Assembly: GCF_002849855.1 (NCBI RefSeq)
Contig: NZ_CP018616.1
Span: forward strand, 310,001-374,000
Reading direction: 5' to 3'
Source: Vibrio azureus
GTDB lineage: Bacteria > Pseudomonadota > Gammaproteobacteria > Enterobacterales > Vibrionaceae
Length of the DNA: 64,000 nt
Shown here: positions 1 to 11,063 of the stretch, piece after piece
Layout: each line of letters starts with the position of its first letter
Numbering within the stretch: position 1 is the first letter of the stretch
Translations under genes and position numbers: made by a program
The notes under the pieces: model-generated
The model's database searches: none
What the model saw: only the letters and a program-made list of their open reading frames with translations
What the model was told of the DNA's origin: nothing

Positions 1-43
1 TACCGAGTACCAGTAAGAGTAACGCCAAATGATGGGAAGACAT

Positions 44-496
44 CTAGCTTCCTCGACGCATATTCACATGTAGGATGCCATCTTCAAGGTAGACATCTGA
101 GCTGACTTCAAAACCATGCTGAGCATAGAAGGCAACAAGATGCTCTTGTGCTCCGATTTCAATACTTTGCTCAGGCCAGAGCCTTTGACAATGAGTCAGA
201 GCTTGTTGAAGTAATTGATGACCTAAACCTTGTTTTCTGGCACTCAACTTGGTGGCTACTCGACCAATACTGACACACTCAAAAGAGAGACCGCTGGGCA
301 GTAAACGTGCACAAGCGACCAGTTGATCACCTTGATAGCCGAGTAAGTGCTGAACATCTTCGATGGTGTCTTTACCGTCGAGCTCAGGGTAGGGGCATGT
401 TTGTTCAACGACGAAGACATCGACACGCAAACGAAGCATTTCATACAATTGTTGATTGGTGAGTTGAGAGAAAGGCAAAAGTACCCAGTTCAGCAT
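44..496 (-). CDS. elaA: GNAT-family N-acetyltransferase, ElaA type
   Basis: This 150-residue protein matches the ElaA branch of the GNAT acetyltransferases, small cytoplasmic enzymes that transfer acetyl from acetyl-CoA to an unidentified substrate. The N-terminal 'LRVDVFVVEQ' and 'YPELDGKD' stretches are typical of ElaA. The acetyl-CoA binding region is visible as 'IGRVATK' followed by 'RKQGLGHQLL' (about residues 77-95). The C-terminal 'FYAQHGFE' is the usual GNAT end motif. The ATG at 496 has a GGAG Shine-Dalgarno about 9 bases upstream. It is divergent from dbpA. The physiological substrate is unknown; the family call is secure. Confidence 0.9.
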   Translation of the reverse strand: MLNWVLLPFSQLTNQQLYEMLRLRVDVFVVEQTCPYPELDGKDTIEDVQHLLGYQGDQLVACARLLPSGLSFECVSIGRVATKLSARKQGLGHQLLQQALTHCQRLWPEQSIEIGAQEHLVAFYAQHGFEVSSDVYLEDGILHVNMRRGS

Positions 497-654
497 CGTT
501 GTATCTCCAAAACATAAGAGGATTGATTCAATATTGCGACGACTTTACGCTTATTTGTACTCATACTCATTAACAATGGTTAATTTTATCTGGCCTTCGC
601 CGCAAATCTGGCGATAATGTGCCCTCTTTTCACACCACCTGAGGATGTTTCCCC

Positions 655-2034
655 GTGAGCAAACCAACTTTTGACCAAGTAGGGTTAAATCCAGCCTTAC
701 TCGATACGCTGGCTTCATTGAATTATACCCATATGACGCCGATTCAAGCGTTGAGTTTACCGGCGATTTTAAATGCTCGTGATGTGATTGGTCAGGGTAA
801 AACAGGTTCTGGTAAAACCGCTGCGTTTGGCCTTGGTGTATTATCTAACCTCAATGTGAAGCGCTTTCGAGTTCAGTCGTTGGTGCTTTGTCCTACGCGT
901 GAGCTTGCCGATCAGGTGGCGAAAGAGATTCGTACTTTGGGTCGAGGTATTCACAATATCAAAGTGCTGACGTTATGTGGCGGTATGCCAATGGGCCCTC
1001 AAATTGGTTCATTAGAGCATGGTGCACATATCTTAGTTGGCACCCCTGGCCGTATTCTTGATCATTTAGAGAAAGGTCGTATCAATTTAGACGAGTTGAA
1101 CACCTTGGTGCTTGATGAAGCCGATCGTATGTTGGAAATGGGCTTCCAAGACGCACTCGATGCCATCATTGCGGCGGCGCCTAAACAACGTCAAACACTG
1201 CTATTTAGTGCGACATTTCCAGAGAAGATCGAACAGATTGCTCAGCGCATTATGCAATCACCTGAGATGATCAAAGTGGAATCGACGCACGATACTTCCA
1301 GCATTAAACAGTACTTTTATCAGGTTGAAGGTTCGGAAGCGCGAGATGAAGCTCTAGCCAATTTGCTTTTGACCCACCAACCAGAGTCTGCAGTCGTCTT
1401 TTGTAATACTAAAAAGGAAGTGCAAAGCGTCGCTGATGAACTGCATCACAAAGGCTTCAGTGTGATCGATCTTCATGGGGATCTTGAGCAACGAGAGCGT
1501 GATCAAGCTTTGGTACAGTTTGCTAACAAGAGTGTTTCTATCCTTGTTGCAACGGATGTTGCCGCGCGTGGCCTCGATGTCGATAACCTTGATGCCGTAT
1601 TTAACTTTGAGCTGTCTCGCGACCCAGAAGTGCATGTGCACCGTATTGGTCGTACTGGTCGTGCGGGGAGTAAAGGACTTGCATTTAGCTTTTATGGCGA
1701 AAAAGATGGTTTACGTGTTGCGCGTATCGAAGAATATTTAGAGATGGATGTGATGCCAGCAACCCTGCCTGTGAAATCAACCCAGCAGCCATACCAAGCG
1801 AAAATGGTAACGATTAACATCGATGGTGGTAAGAAGCAAAAAGTACGTGCTGGTGACATTCTAGGCTGCTTAACCGGTAAAAATGGTATCACAGGTGCAC
1901 AAGTGGGTAAGATCCAGTTAATGGCGATGCGATCTTATGTTGCTGTGGAGAAATCTGTGGCGAAGAAAGCGTTGCAAACCATCAGTAATGGCAAAATGAA
2001 AGGGCGTCAATTTCGAGCTCGTATTCTGAAATAA
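655..2034 (+). CDS. dbpA: ATP-dependent RNA helicase DbpA
   Basis: DEAD-box helicase of 459 residues that acts in 50S ribosome assembly on 23S rRNA. All core motifs are visible in order: Q motif near residues 28-31, 'GKTGSGKT' (48-55), 'PTRELA' (80-85), DEAD (154-157), SAT (185-187), then in the second RecA domain 'ATDVAARGLD' and 'HRIGRTGR'. The last 75 or so residues ('TINIDGGKKQKVRAGDILG' onwards) are the DbpA-specific RNA-binding domain, known in the family to recognise 23S hairpin 92; this separates it from RhlE or SrmB. It starts with GTG at 655. A terminator hairpin follows at 2055-2085. Confidence 0.95.
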   Translation: MSKPTFDQVGLNPALLDTLASLNYTHMTPIQALSLPAILNARDVIGQGKTGSGKTAAFGLGVLSNLNVKRFRVQSLVLCPTRELADQVAKEIRTLGRGIHNIKVLTLCGGMPMGPQIGSLEHGAHILVGTPGRILDHLEKGRINLDELNTLVLDEADRMLEMGFQDALDAIIAAAPKQRQTLLFSATFPEKIEQIAQRIMQSPEMIKVESTHDTSSIKQYFYQVEGSEARDEALANLLLTHQPESAVVFCNTKKEVQSVADELHHKGFSVIDLHGDLEQRERDQALVQFANKSVSILVATDVAARGLDVDNLDAVFNFELSRDPEVHVHRIGRTGRAGSKGLAFSFYGEKDGLRVARIEEYLEMDVMPATLPVKSTQQPYQAKMVTINIDGGKKQKVRAGDILGCLTGKNGITGAQVGKIQLMAMRSYVAVEKSVAKKALQTISNGKMKGRQFRARILK

Positions 2035-2054
2035 GCGGAGCTTCACTAAATGCC

Positions 2055-2085
2055 AAGGCGCTCGATATTGAGTGCCTTTGTTTTT
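2055..2085 (+). terminator. Intrinsic terminator after dbpA
   Basis: The stem AAGGCGCTC (2055-2063) pairs with GAGTGCCTT (2070-2078), allowing one G-U pair, around a six-base loop. It is followed by TGTTTTT. It lies about 20 bases past the dbpA stop. Confidence 0.75.
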
Positions 2086-2214
2086 CCAGCCTATATACTT
2101 TAGTGTACTCGATACTTCAGTGCCTTCGATACCTTATTCCCTCAATACCCCAGAGCCCTCGCTCTGAATCAAGCCCCTTGAGGTCACTTAGGCTCTTGGG
2201 TGTCTGACCTTATT

Positions 2215-2781
2215 CTATGCCTTTTTTAAGCGTGACTTAATTCGGCTAAGACTGATTGCGGTAATCCCCAAATAAGCGGCAATCTGACCGTCGGTGATTC
2301 GCTGCTCTAAATCGGGGTAGTGCGTGCAAAATAATTGGTAGCGCTCTTCTGGTGTGTACAGCAGCATAAAGCGTTCTTTGTTTTCTTTGTACATCAACTG
2401 AGCTTCGAGTAATTTGATGTAGATTGGGTGCGTCTCTTTGCGCCATTGATGAAAGACTTCAATCGGCAAACAAAACAAATGGCAAGGGGTCAGTGTTTCT
2501 AAAACATAGGGCGATGGTTGCTCTTTAATCACGCTCTCAAAACCGATTATCCAATCTTGCTCCCAGTAAAACTCTTTACTGAACTCCTTACCTTTATCTG
2601 TCAGATAACTGGCATGACATAAGCCCTCCAGCACAAAGTAGATGTGCGAGCTGACTTCACCTTGATGATGCAAAATATGGCGCGTTGGTAATTCAAGTTG
2701 TTGGCCGTGTTCTATGAGCTGCCGAGTTTCGTCAGCAACAAAGCCGAACTGAATTAAATCGCTGGAGAGGTCGTGGGGCAT
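2215..2781 (-). CDS. Crp/Fnr-family transcriptional regulator
   Basis: A cytoplasmic regulator of 188 residues from the ATG at 2781. The first two thirds form a cyclic-nucleotide-binding-type beta-barrel ('ILHHQGEVSSHIYFVLEGL', then 'FYWEQDWIIGFESV'). The C-terminus carries a compact winged-helix domain with 'ITDGQIAAYLGITAISLSRI', a helix-turn-helix of the Crp type. The strict cAMP-pocket Arg/Ser pair of true CRP is not evident, so the ligand is unknown. The frame is open further up to a TTG at 2823, but that codon lies inside the cpdB terminator palindrome, so the ATG at 2781 is preferred. Target genes cannot be told from the sequence. Confidence 0.85.
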   Translation of the reverse strand: MPHDLSSDLIQFGFVADETRQLIEHGQQLELPTRHILHHQGEVSSHIYFVLEGLCHASYLTDKGKEFSKEFYWEQDWIIGFESVIKEQPSPYVLETLTPCHLFCLPIEVFHQWRKETHPIYIKLLEAQLMYKENKERFMLLYTPEERYQLFCTHYPDLEQRITDGQIAAYLGITAISLSRIKSRLKKA

Positions 2782-2807
2782 AGGTAAACCTAATCGCAAA
2801 ACGGGTG

Positions 2808-2832
2808 AAAAAAAGCGGCTCAATTGAGCCGC
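2808..2832 (-). terminator. Intrinsic terminator after cpdB
   Basis: A perfect 18-bp palindrome, GCGGCTCAATTGAGCCGC (2815-2832), is followed on the minus strand by a run of seven T (2808-2814). It sits 31 bases past the cpdB stop and just before the Crp-family gene, so it should separate the two transcripts. Confidence 0.9.
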
Positions 2833-2862
2833 GTTAATAAGTCATTAATATAACTTAATCGG

Positions 2863-4827
2863 TTATTTTTTGCTTAGGTCAATTTGATAAACGGCAAAGC
2901 CGACTTCATCGTCTGCTAAGCGTGTCATCGGGTATTGGCCTTTATCTTTGATGAACTGTGCTGCTTTATCACCGGGTGATGTTTCAAAGCGAATATCCAA
3001 TTTCTTATCGGATTGTATCGGTGCAAACGACCAGTTGTTATCTGCACTTGGTGTTACTTCACCTTTCTCTTTACTGATTCGTGAGATGTAAGCCGCTAAG
3101 ATAGAACGGTTTTCATCTGGAGAATCAAAAGCAATGAAGTCAGCGCCAGTACCAGGGAAGGCATTGCTGTATGCTCGGTAGTTGTTGGTAGCAATGATAA
3201 AGTCTTGCTTCGCATCAACCGGTTTACCATTGAAGGTCAGATCGACAATACGTTGAGAAGTCGGATTAATGACTTTACATGAGGCATCGTATTTAGGCGC
3301 TTGAGTCACATCGATTTGATAGTTAACGCCATCAATCACATCGAAGTTGTAGGTACGGAAGTTATCCCAATCGATCAAGGATTGCGGTTTCGTGGTGTTA
3401 GTATCAATTTGCTTAAACTGTCCTGCGCTGCATTCTAGCCACTCTTTGACTTCTTTTCCTGTCACTTTTAGTGCAACAAGCGTGTTTGGATACAAATAAA
3501 GGTCAGCAGCATTACGGAACGTTAACTGACCGGATTCAACTTCAGTGAAATTATTAGGGTCGTTTTTACGGCCACCGGCTTTGAACGGGGCTGCGGCACT
3601 GAGAACAGGAATGTCGGCTAGGTTTGGATCACCTTGAATAAAGCGCTCTACATAATCTTTTTGCGCAAGGTTCACAATTTGAACCGTAGGATCATCTTGT
3701 ACCAATGCAAGGAAGCTGTACATAACATCATTTGCTTTACCAATCGGCTGGTTAACAAAGTCACGTGTGCCTTTGTGATCGTCTTTTAACGCATCAACAA
3801 TGCCTTGATCGGCTTTCGCGAGCGCTTTTTTATGAGCCTTGTCAAAGATAGGACGCGCTTCAGATTGGCCATCAACCACTTGCCACTTGCCCTCTTTCTG
3901 CTTAAGCATCAAATCCATTACGCCAACGTGGCTTCCCCAGCGTCCAGGCATGACGGCAGTGACGCCATTAATTACGCCTTTTTTATTATCTACGCCTTGT
4001 AGGTTATCAAAGCCTTTACCTGGAAAAACAGCGTGAGAATGGCCAAATGCGATGGCATCAATCCCTTTAACATCTGTGAGGTAGTAAACCGAGTTTTCAG
4101 CCCCTAGTTTGTAAGGATCGGTAGACAGGCCTGAGTGAGGGATAGCAATAATGACATCTGCCCCTTCTTTTTTCATTTGTGGGACAAGCTTTTCTGCTGT
4201 GGCTTTGATGTCTTTAGCAAACACATTGCCTTCTAGGTTCTTTTTATCCCACACCATAATTTGAGGTGGAACAAAACCGATGTATCCGACCTTGATTTGA
4301 TGTTCTTGACCATCGGTATCTTTGAATGTGTGTGCTTTGATCAGGTAAGGCTTGAAGTAGTGTTCACCCGTTTTTTGATCAAAGACGTTAGCATTGATGT
4401 AAGGGAAGTTAGCACCCGCTGTCGAGTTTTTGAGGAAATCTAGGCCATAGTTGAATTCGTGGTTACCGATGTTACCTACATCGTAGCCTAATTGGTTCAT
4501 GGCTTTATAAACAGGGTGCGTTTCCCCCATTTTGATTCCTTTCGCTGCCATGTAATCGCCCATTGGGCTGCCTTGAAGTAAATCACCATTATCGACTAAG
4601 ACACTGTTCTCTGCTTCTGCTCTGGCTTGCTTAACCAAGCTTGCCGCACGGCTTAGGCCAATTTGCTGAGAAGGTTGGTCTTTGTAGTAATCATAATCCA
4701 TCACATTGGTATGAATATCAGTGGTTTCAATGATACGTAGCTTAATGGTATCTGCCATAGCTGGGTTGGCTAGAGCGAACATACCACCGAGAACTGCGAC
4801 GGAGATTGGATTAACGGCCATTTTCAT
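2863..4827 (-). CDS. cpdB: Periplasmic 2',3'-cyclic-nucleotide 2'-phosphodiesterase / 3'-nucleotidase
   Basis: A 654-residue periplasmic enzyme that hydrolyses 2',3'-cyclic nucleotides and 3'-nucleotides, letting the cell scavenge extracellular nucleotides. A signal peptide ends at 'LANPAMA'. The metallophosphoesterase domain shows the metal ligands in 'TTDIHTN', 'VDNGDLLQG', '[11 protein letters not shown]' and 'AFGHSHAVF'. The C-terminal half is the 5'-nucleotidase-type substrate domain with '[19 protein letters not shown]'. The ATG at 4827 has a GGAG site 7 bases upstream, and the extra upstream codons of the open frame would bury the signal peptide, so 4827 is chosen. It is divergent from the sulfate-assimilation cluster. 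Confidence 0.95.
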   Translation of the reverse strand: MKMAVNPISVAVLGGMFALANPAMADTIKLRIIETTDIHTNVMDYDYYKDQPSQQIGLSRAASLVKQARAEAENSVLVDNGDLLQGSPMGDYMAAKGIKMGETHPVYKAMNQLGYDVGNIGNHEFNYGLDFLKNSTAGANFPYINANVFDQKTGEHYFKPYLIKAHTFKDTDGQEHQIKVGYIGFVPPQIMVWDKKNLEGNVFAKDIKATAEKLVPQMKKEGADVIIAIPHSGLSTDPYKLGAENSVYYLTDVKGIDAIAFGHSHAVFPGKGFDNLQGVDNKKGVINGVTAVMPGRWGSHVGVMDLMLKQKEGKWQVVDGQSEARPIFDKAHKKALAKADQGIVDALKDDHKGTRDFVNQPIGKANDVMYSFLALVQDDPTVQIVNLAQKDYVERFIQGDPNLADIPVLSAAAPFKAGGRKNDPNNFTEVESGQLTFRNAADLYLYPNTLVALKVTGKEVKEWLECSAGQFKQIDTNTTKPQSLIDWDNFRTYNFDVIDGVNYQIDVTQAPKYDASCKVINPTSQRIVDLTFNGKPVDAKQDFIIATNNYRAYSNAFPGTGADFIAFDSPDENRSILAAYISRISKEKGEVTPSADNNWSFAPIQSDKKLDIRFETSPGDKAAQFIKDKGQYPMTRLADDEVGFAVYQIDLSKK

Positions 4828-5038
4828 GAGTAACTCCAAGTTAATGGGATAAAAGTGCAAATGCGTAATGTATCAAAGAAGCTTGTAAAGCCATCTAAGC
4901 CACACAGAAAAATGTGAGTATAGTCGAGTTACTTAATGAGTTTTATGACAATTAATGCGTATTGTGACGATGACATATTTTTTAACCACCCTGCTGATTT
5001 AAGCAACAGCATGCCTTAGCAGTTTTTGGCATAAAAAA

Positions 5039-5056
5039 TGAAATTTTAGAATTTCA
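5039..5056. promoter_or_regulatory. Imperfect palindrome upstream of the sulfate cluster
   Basis: TGAAATTTTAGAATTTCA is an inverted repeat with 7-bp arms, TGAAATT and AATTTCA. It lies about 60-80 bases before the first gene of the siroheme/cys cluster and in the divergent region with cpdB. A regulator site (for example CysB) is plausible by position only; CysB sites are poorly conserved, so identity is not established. Confidence 0.35.
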
Positions 5057-5119
5057 GGTAATATGCCGCTGACGTCATAATGAGATCCATAACGATATCA
5101 ATGGATGATAGGCAAGAGC

Positions 5120-5995
5120 ATGACAGCGAATAATTCAGTGACCCCTTTTTCTGCGAAGAAGCCTCGCCTCGTGGCTCATCAGCCTTTTGCTGAGCGTTCT
5201 CGTTTTGGTAAGCACCCCTTGCAAGCGGGGGAAGTGGCCTTAGTTGGCGCAGGGCCTGGCGATGCCGAGCTATTAACGATTAAAGCATTGAATTGCTTAC
5301 AGCAAGCTGACGTGATTCTTTATGATTATTTGGTATCGGAAGAGATCATGGCTCTTGCCCCGAGTGACGCTATTTTAGTCTGTGTGGGCAAAAAAGCAGG
5401 GCATCATAGCGTGCCACAAGAGAAGACCAATCAGCTGTTAGTTGAATTCGCTCAGCAAGGGTACAAAGTGGTGAGAATAAAAGGGGGCGATCCATTTGTG
5501 TTTGGACGCGGAGGTGAAGAGCTGGAGGTCTTGGCACAAGCTGGCATCCGTTTTCAAGTGGTGCCAGGCATTACTGCCGCCGCAGGGGCCACAGCCTATG
5601 CTGGCATTCCTTTAACCCATCGTGATTATGCTCAGTCAGCGCTGTTTGTGACAGGCCACCTGAAAGAAGACAGTGACGACATGGATTGGTCGACCTTGGC
5701 CCGTGGTAATCAAACTCTGGTGATCTACATGGGGCTGATGAAATCCCATTATATCCAAGATCAATTAATTAAATTTGGTCGTTCTACTTCGACGCCTGTC
5801 GCCATTATTGAACGTGGTACTCAGGATCAACAACAAGTCTTTACTGGGCAACTCAACCAACTTGCTGAACTGTCTAAACATGCTCAGTCACCATCATTAA
5901 TTGTGGTGGGTGAAGTCGTCACGTTGCATCAGAAATTGGATTGGTTCTCACCACAAACGGCTGAAGAACCTAGTGCGATGGCCCAAGCAATATAA
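5120..5995 (+). CDS. cobA: Uroporphyrinogen-III C-methyltransferase (SUMT)
   Basis: Uses two S-adenosylmethionine to methylate uroporphyrinogen III to precorrin-2, the first step to siroheme, the cofactor of sulfite and nitrite reductases. SUMT motifs are clear: '[12 protein letters not shown]' near the N-terminus, '[16 protein letters not shown]', '[21 protein letters not shown]', and 'VIYMGL'. The N-terminal CysG-type dehydrogenase/chelatase domain is absent, so this is a stand-alone methyltransferase; the rest of siroheme synthesis must lie elsewhere. The start is uncertain between ATG at 5105 and 5120. I chose 5120 because only it has a purine-rich stretch (AGGCAAGAG) ahead. cysD follows 54 bases later. 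Confidence 0.9.
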   Translation: MTANNSVTPFSAKKPRLVAHQPFAERSRFGKHPLQAGEVALVGAGPGDAELLTIKALNCLQQADVILYDYLVSEEIMALAPSDAILVCVGKKAGHHSVPQEKTNQLLVEFAQQGYKVVRIKGGDPFVFGRGGEELEVLAQAGIRFQVVPGITAAAGATAYAGIPLTHRDYAQSALFVTGHLKEDSDDMDWSTLARGNQTLVIYMGLMKSHYIQDQLIKFGRSTSTPVAIIERGTQDQQQVFTGQLNQLAELSKHAQSPSLIVVGEVVTLHQKLDWFSPQTAEEPSAMAQAI

Positions 5996-6049
5996 GCACG
6001 CAATATAAATCAGCACTCGATTTTAAAAGCTCAAAAGGAAAGGTAACAC

Positions 6050-6958
6050 ATGGACCAACAACGTTTAACTCACTTGAAACAACTGGAGGCGGAGAGTATC
6101 CATATCATCCGTGAGGTTGCGGCTGAGTTTGATAATCCTGTCATGATGTATTCGATTGGCAAAGACTCTTCAGTCATGCTCCATCTGGCACGTAAAGCTT
6201 TTTATCCCGGTAAAATTCCGTTTCCTCTATTACATGTCGATACCGATTGGAAATTTCGCGAGATGATTGAGTTTCGTGATCGTACTGCCGAGAAGTACGG
6301 TTTTGAGTTGTTGGTTCATAAGAACCCAGAGGGGCTTGCCATGGGATGCAGCCCATTTGTTCACGGCTCTTCGAAGCACACTGACATTATGAAAACTCAG
6401 GGCTTAAAGCAAGCTCTGAACAAGTACGGATTCGACGCAGCTTTTGGTGGCGCTCGACGTGATGAAGAAAAATCCCGTGCTAAAGAACGAGTCTATTCAT
6501 TCCGCGATAAAAACCATACGTGGGATCCTAAGAGCCAGCGTCCGGAGTTGTGGAAGACGTACAACGGCCAGGTGAATAAAGGTGAAAGCATTCGAGTCTT
6601 CCCTCTATCGAACTGGACTGAGTTAGATATTTGGCAATACATCTATCTGGAAAATATTGAAATCGTCCCTTTGTATTTGGCTGACAAACGTCCAGTTGTT
6701 GAACGTGATGGGATGCTCATCATGGTTGACGATGATCGTATGGAGCTAGAACCAGGAGAAGTGATTGAAGAGAAAAGTGTTCGTTTTCGTACCCTAGGTT
6801 GCTACCCATTAACGGGAGCGATTGAATCAGAAGCGAATACATTAACTGGCATCATTGAAGAAATGCTGGTGGCGACCTCCAGTGAGCGACAGGGGCGTGC
6901 GATCGATCATGATCAATCAGGATCGATGGAGCTGAAAAAGCGTCAAGGTTATTTCTAA
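6050..6958 (+). CDS. cysD: Sulfate adenylyltransferase subunit 2
   Basis: CysD is the catalytic subunit of ATP sulfurylase, forming adenosine 5'-phosphosulfate from ATP and sulfate. It is 302 residues, the normal family length. The PP-loop nucleotide-binding motif is visible as '[15 protein letters not shown]' (near residues 36-50), followed by '[10 protein letters not shown]' and '[16 protein letters not shown]', typical of CysD rather than CysH. The ATG at 6050 is preceded by AAAGGAAAGG. It is the second gene of the cluster and is followed after 18 bases by its GTPase partner cysN. Confidence 0.97.
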   Translation: MDQQRLTHLKQLEAESIHIIREVAAEFDNPVMMYSIGKDSSVMLHLARKAFYPGKIPFPLLHVDTDWKFREMIEFRDRTAEKYGFELLVHKNPEGLAMGCSPFVHGSSKHTDIMKTQGLKQALNKYGFDAAFGGARRDEEKSRAKERVYSFRDKNHTWDPKSQRPELWKTYNGQVNKGESIRVFPLSNWTELDIWQYIYLENIEIVPLYLADKRPVVERDGMLIMVDDDRMELEPGEVIEEKSVRFRTLGCYPLTGAIESEANTLTGIIEEMLVATSSERQGRAIDHDQSGSMELKKRQGYF

Positions 6959-6976
6959 AGGATCAAAGGGAAGAGA

Positions 6977-8410
6977 ATGAACAGTGCAGTTGAAGCTCAA
7001 TTAGCCGAGCTTGGTATTGAAGGCTATTTAACACAACATCAGTACAAGTCGTTACTTAGATTCCTGACTTGTGGTTCGGTAGATGACGGGAAAAGTACGC
7101 TAATTGGCCGTTTGCTCCACGATTCTAAACAAATTTATGAAGATCAATTAGCGGCCGTTCATTCTGATAGTCAACGGGTCGGCACGACTGGCGAGAAACC
7201 TGATTTGGCATTGCTGGTCGATGGTCTACAAGCAGAGCGTGAACAAGGCATTACCATCGATGTGGCTTATCGTTATTTTTCAACCCAAAAACGTAAGTTC
7301 ATTATTGCCGATACACCAGGACATGAACAATATACTCGAAATATGGCGACTGGAGCCTCAACGTGTGATCTTGCGGTGATTTTGATTGATGCGCGTAAAG
7401 GCGTATTAGATCAAACTCGTCGTCACTCGTTTATTTCTAATTTACTTGGCTTGAAACATTTTATTGTCGCGATCAATAAAATGGATCTCGTTGACTATTC
7501 TCAACAGCGCTTTGAAGAGATTCGTGATGAATACCTGCAGTTTTCTGAGAACTTAACCGGAAATACGAATATTCAGATCATTCCTATCTCTGCCTTAGAG
7601 GGCGACAACGTGGTGGATAAAGGCACCCAATTGAGTTGGTTTGAAGGCCCATCTTTATTGGAGTTGCTTGAAAATGTCGATGTTGATCAAGAGAAAGGCG
7701 AAGGAGAGTTTCGTTTTCCTGTGCAGTATGTCAACCGACCGAACCTTGATTTTAGAGGTTTTGCTGGCACGATTTCCTCGGGCTCGATAAAAGTTGGAGA
7801 TGCGATTAAGGCTTTACCTTCTGGTAAAACTTCAACAGTTGCACGTATCGTCACTTTTGATGGTGATGTGCAAGAAGCACAGGCAGGTCTTGCCGTCACT
7901 CTGACTTTAAACGATGAAATTGATATCAGTCGTGGTGACTTGATTGTTCTAGAAAATGCTCAAGTAGAATCGACTAACCATTTGTTGGCTGATGTTGTAT
8001 GGATGACAGAGCAGCCTTTGCATTCAGGCCGAGATTATGACATCAAAATTGCAGGGAAGAAGACGGTTGGACGCTTAGAATCGATTCATCATCAATACAA
8101 TATCAATAACTTATCGACTTACAGCACATCTGAATTACCACTCAATGGAATTGGTTTATGTGAATGGTCGTTAACGGAAGCAGTAGCACTCGACCGTTAT
8201 CAAGACTGTGTCGATACTGGCGGTTTTATTATTATTGACCGTTTAACCAACGTGACAGTGGGCGCTGGGATGGTGAAAAGCAGTCTCGCCACGATTGAAC
8301 GCAGTTTAGCGGATATTTCAGCTTTTGAGCTTGAGCTTAATGCACTGGTTAGGAAACACTTTCCTCACTGGGAAGCAAAGGACCTCAGCCAAATGTTGCA
8401 GCATTCATAA
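6977..8410 (+). CDS. cysN: Sulfate adenylyltransferase subunit 1 (GTPase)
   Basis: CysN couples GTP hydrolysis to CysD-driven APS synthesis. It is an EF-Tu-like GTPase of 477 residues with 'GSVDDGKST' (residues 33-41), '[12 protein letters not shown]' and 'NKMD', followed by the beta-barrel domains II and III. There is no C-terminal APS-kinase domain, in keeping with a separate cysC downstream. An AAAGGGAAGAG Shine-Dalgarno precedes the ATG. Confidence 0.97.
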   Translation: MNSAVEAQLAELGIEGYLTQHQYKSLLRFLTCGSVDDGKSTLIGRLLHDSKQIYEDQLAAVHSDSQRVGTTGEKPDLALLVDGLQAEREQGITIDVAYRYFSTQKRKFIIADTPGHEQYTRNMATGASTCDLAVILIDARKGVLDQTRRHSFISNLLGLKHFIVAINKMDLVDYSQQRFEEIRDEYLQFSENLTGNTNIQIIPISALEGDNVVDKGTQLSWFEGPSLLELLENVDVDQEKGEGEFRFPVQYVNRPNLDFRGFAGTISSGSIKVGDAIKALPSGKTSTVARIVTFDGDVQEAQAGLAVTLTLNDEIDISRGDLIVLENAQVESTNHLLADVVWMTEQPLHSGRDYDIKIAGKKTVGRLESIHHQYNINNLSTYSTSELPLNGIGLCEWSLTEAVALDRYQDCVDTGGFIIIDRLTNVTVGAGMVKSSLATIERSLADISAFELELNALVRKHFPHWEAKDLSQMLQHS

Positions 8411-8651
8411 ATCAGTTTCATGTGTCAGTGAGCCGCTCCCCCAAGAACCCAGAGTGCTCATATCGATTTTGGTTGAGCCTCTGGTGTTCTTTTTCACTGA
8501 CTGATGGCTTTTTGTGACTGATCGTTCTTTGTGACGGATAGTTCTTTGTACTGACCAACTGACCTGATCTGGCAAAGCTTTCATCAGGTGGTTGTATCGC
8601 TTGGTTCAAATTGTTGTGTCCCTCGCATTGGGCTATTGCTAAGGAAATATT

Positions 8652-10376
8652 ATGTGGGAACAAGTGATGGTATTTGCGATCTTGCTGGGCATTATTACTT
8701 GTTTGATCATGACAAAGCTAAAGCCCAGTTATGTATTTGCAGGTGCTGCTTTTATTGCCTTTATGCTCGGTGGTATTGAGCTTCAAACGGTCGCAGCGAA
8801 TTTCACCAATGCTTCTTTATTGACTTTGGTGCTGCTGATCTTGGTTTCTTGTGCGCTTGAAAAGACCTTGTTAATCAGTTGGGTGAGTCGCTGTATTTCT
8901 CAAGGACGTTTAGGCAGTGTGATCGCTAAACTGGGTCTCTCAACAGCATTGCTTTCCTCTTTTACGAATAACACCGCGGTTGTGGTGTCTTTAATTGGTG
9001 CGATAAAACGTAATCAGCAGCATGCGCCTTCTAAGTTGTTAATTCCTCTTTCTTATGCCGCAATTTTGGGTGGTACGCTGACGTTGATCGGTACCTCAAC
9101 CAATTTGATCATCAATAGCTTTGTTGAAGATGTCGGCTTGCCAAGCTTGAGCTTTTTCACTCCGACCTTGATAGGTTTGGTGGTGCTTTTCGGTGGATTA
9201 CTAATTTTGATCCCGCTGAGCTACTTGTTACCCAGTTATGACGAGCAAAACCAGGAGGAGTTACCGTACTTTTTAGAATCGCGCGTAGAATCAGGTTCTC
9301 CTTTGGTTGGTCATACGATTAGCGAAAATAATTTGCGAGCCTTACGAAAGTTATTTTTAGCGGAAGTGATTCGTGATGGCGTGACGGTGCCATCGGTTGG
9401 GCCTGACTTTGTTCTTGAAGCACGCGATCGATTATTGTTTTGTGGTGATGTTGAAAGTGTTGCGACCTTACAGGAAATTCCGGGTTTAACCTTATTTGGT
9501 CAGCAACACCTCAATGGTCAAAATTTTATGGAAGTGGTCGTGAGTTCTTCTGCCACTTTTTGTCATCAGACTCTGAAACAAAGTCGCTTTCGTGATCGCT
9601 TTGACGCGGTGGTTGTCGCCATTCGTCGAGGTCATGAACGTTTGGAAGGTGGATTGGGAAATATTCATCTTGCCCCCGGTGATACATTAGTTTTAGTGCC
9701 AGGAAAACGTTTTGAAACTGAGCGTAAAGCGCATCGTAAAGAGTTTGTTGTTATAAATGATTTGGATTCTAGTGCGCGCTTAGATCGTAATAAGTCTGCT
9801 TTTGTATTGGCTGGCTTTGCCGCTGTGATTGCTGGAGCGTTGCTGGAGTGGGTGCCAATACTCAAAGGTTTGGCTGCTTATTTGCTCACTTTACTGGCCT
9901 TTGGTGTGATTCAAATGTCTGAGCTGCGGCGTCGCTTTCCCATCGATATTGTGGTGATCGTTGGCTGTGCGCTGTCGATTGCTCAATTAATGATATCGTC
10001 AGGGCTCTCCGTTCGTATGGGCGAAGTGTTCATGCAAGCTTTTAATGGCTGGGGGGTGTTTGGAGCGTTAGTGGCCACTTACATCATGACGTTGGTATTA
10101 ACCGAACTTGTCACCAATAATGCTGCTGCAGCGTTATCTTTCCCGATTGGCTACAGTATGGCAGTAGGCTATGGCGTTGATCCTATGCCGTTTATTATGG
10201 CGGTGTTATTTGGGGCCAGTGCCAGCTTTATTTCACCCTATGGCTACCAAACCAACTTGTTGGTTTATAGCGTAGGTAACTACACATTGAGTGACTATGT
10301 GAGAGTCGGGGTTCCGATCTCGATTGTTTATTCTGTTCTTGTACTTACGTTGATTCCGGTCTTCTTCCCCTTTTAA
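8652..10376 (+). CDS. SLC13-family permease with two RCK_C/TrkA-C domains
   Basis: A 574-residue inner-membrane anion transporter of the divalent anion/sodium symporter type. Hydrophobic helices fill roughly residues 1-195 and 380-574. The two conserved loop motifs of the family are visible, '[11 protein letters not shown]' and '[11 protein letters not shown]', with the second-half counterpart '[17 protein letters not shown]'. Between them (about 200-375) are two soluble TrkA-C-like domains ('[13 protein letters not shown]' and '[13 protein letters not shown]'). It lies between cysN and cysC, with 25 bases to cysC, so sulfate or another sulfur oxyanion is the likely substrate; that is inference from position. 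ATG 8652 has AAGGAAAT upstream. Confidence 0.88.
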   Translation: MWEQVMVFAILLGIITCLIMTKLKPSYVFAGAAFIAFMLGGIELQTVAANFTNASLLTLVLLILVSCALEKTLLISWVSRCISQGRLGSVIAKLGLSTALLSSFTNNTAVVVSLIGAIKRNQQHAPSKLLIPLSYAAILGGTLTLIGTSTNLIINSFVEDVGLPSLSFFTPTLIGLVVLFGGLLILIPLSYLLPSYDEQNQEELPYFLESRVESGSPLVGHTISENNLRALRKLFLAEVIRDGVTVPSVGPDFVLEARDRLLFCGDVESVATLQEIPGLTLFGQQHLNGQNFMEVVVSSSATFCHQTLKQSRFRDRFDAVVVAIRRGHERLEGGLGNIHLAPGDTLVLVPGKRFETERKAHRKEFVVINDLDSSARLDRNKSAFVLAGFAAVIAGALLEWVPILKGLAAYLLTLLAFGVIQMSELRRRFPIDIVVIVGCALSIAQLMISSGLSVRMGEVFMQAFNGWGVFGALVATYIMTLVLTELVTNNAAAALSFPIGYSMAVGYGVDPMPFIMAVLFGASASFISPYGYQTNLLVYSVGNYTLSDYVRVGVPISIVYSVLVLTLIPVFFPF

Positions 10377-10401
10377 TTTTAAAAATATTCAGAAGGTTAC
10401 T

Positions 10402-11019
10402 ATGACAGTCGATACCCCGTTAAAAGATCAAAATATTGTTTGGCATCAGCACGCTATTGATAAGCAGGCTCGTGCCAATTTAAAGCAGCAAAAACCGGCC
10501 GTGCTGTGGTTTACCGGGCTGTCTGGTGCTGGAAAATCGACAGTAGCTGGGGCATTAGAAACACGCTTAGCACAGTTGGGTTATCATACTTATTTGCTGG
10601 ATGGGGATAATGTTCGTCATGGGCTGTGTCGTGATCTCGGCTTTTCAGAACAGGATCGCCGTGAGAATATTCGTCGTATTGGTGAATTAGCCAAGTTGAT
10701 GGCAGATGCGGGTTTGATTGTCTTGTCTGCTTTTATCTCACCACATCGTGAAGAACGTCAGTTAGTTCGTGATTTACTGCCAGAAAATGAATTTATTGAG
10801 GTCTACGTTAATGCTTCTTTAGAAGTGTGCGAAAAAAGAGATCCTAAAGGGCTATACAAAAAAGCACGAGCAGGCGAGATCCGCCACTTCACAGGGGTTG
10901 ACTCAGAATATCAGGCCCCACTCACTCCCGAGATCGATTTGCCTGCTGGTGAGAAAAGTGTGGCTGAGCTTGTTGAGCTGTGTATCGAAACCATGCAGCA
11001 GCGAGGCATTATTCGTTAG
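10402..11019 (+). CDS. cysC: Adenylyl-sulfate kinase
   Basis: APS kinase phosphorylates adenosine 5'-phosphosulfate to PAPS, the step after CysDN. It is 205 residues, normal for the family. The P-loop 'GLSGAGKST' spans residues 39-47. '[18 protein letters not shown]' and '[10 protein letters not shown]' are the APS-binding and lid motifs. AAGGT precedes the ATG. It ends the sulfate cluster and faces the next gene convergently. Confidence 0.97.
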   Translation: MTVDTPLKDQNIVWHQHAIDKQARANLKQQKPAVLWFTGLSGAGKSTVAGALETRLAQLGYHTYLLDGDNVRHGLCRDLGFSEQDRRENIRRIGELAKLMADAGLIVLSAFISPHREERQLVRDLLPENEFIEVYVNASLEVCEKRDPKGLYKKARAGEIRHFTGVDSEYQAPLTPEIDLPAGEKSVAELVELCIETMQQRGIIR

Positions 11020-11063
11020 GGCTAAATGAACAGGTATCCCTCGTAGTTTGAGTGATAGAGTGT

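Noticed and set aside
8411..8651. Short near-repeats of GACTGA and TTCTTTGT between cysN and the SLC13 gene
   Set aside because: They are irregular and too short to call as a repeat array or regulatory site; the spacer is probably ordinary.
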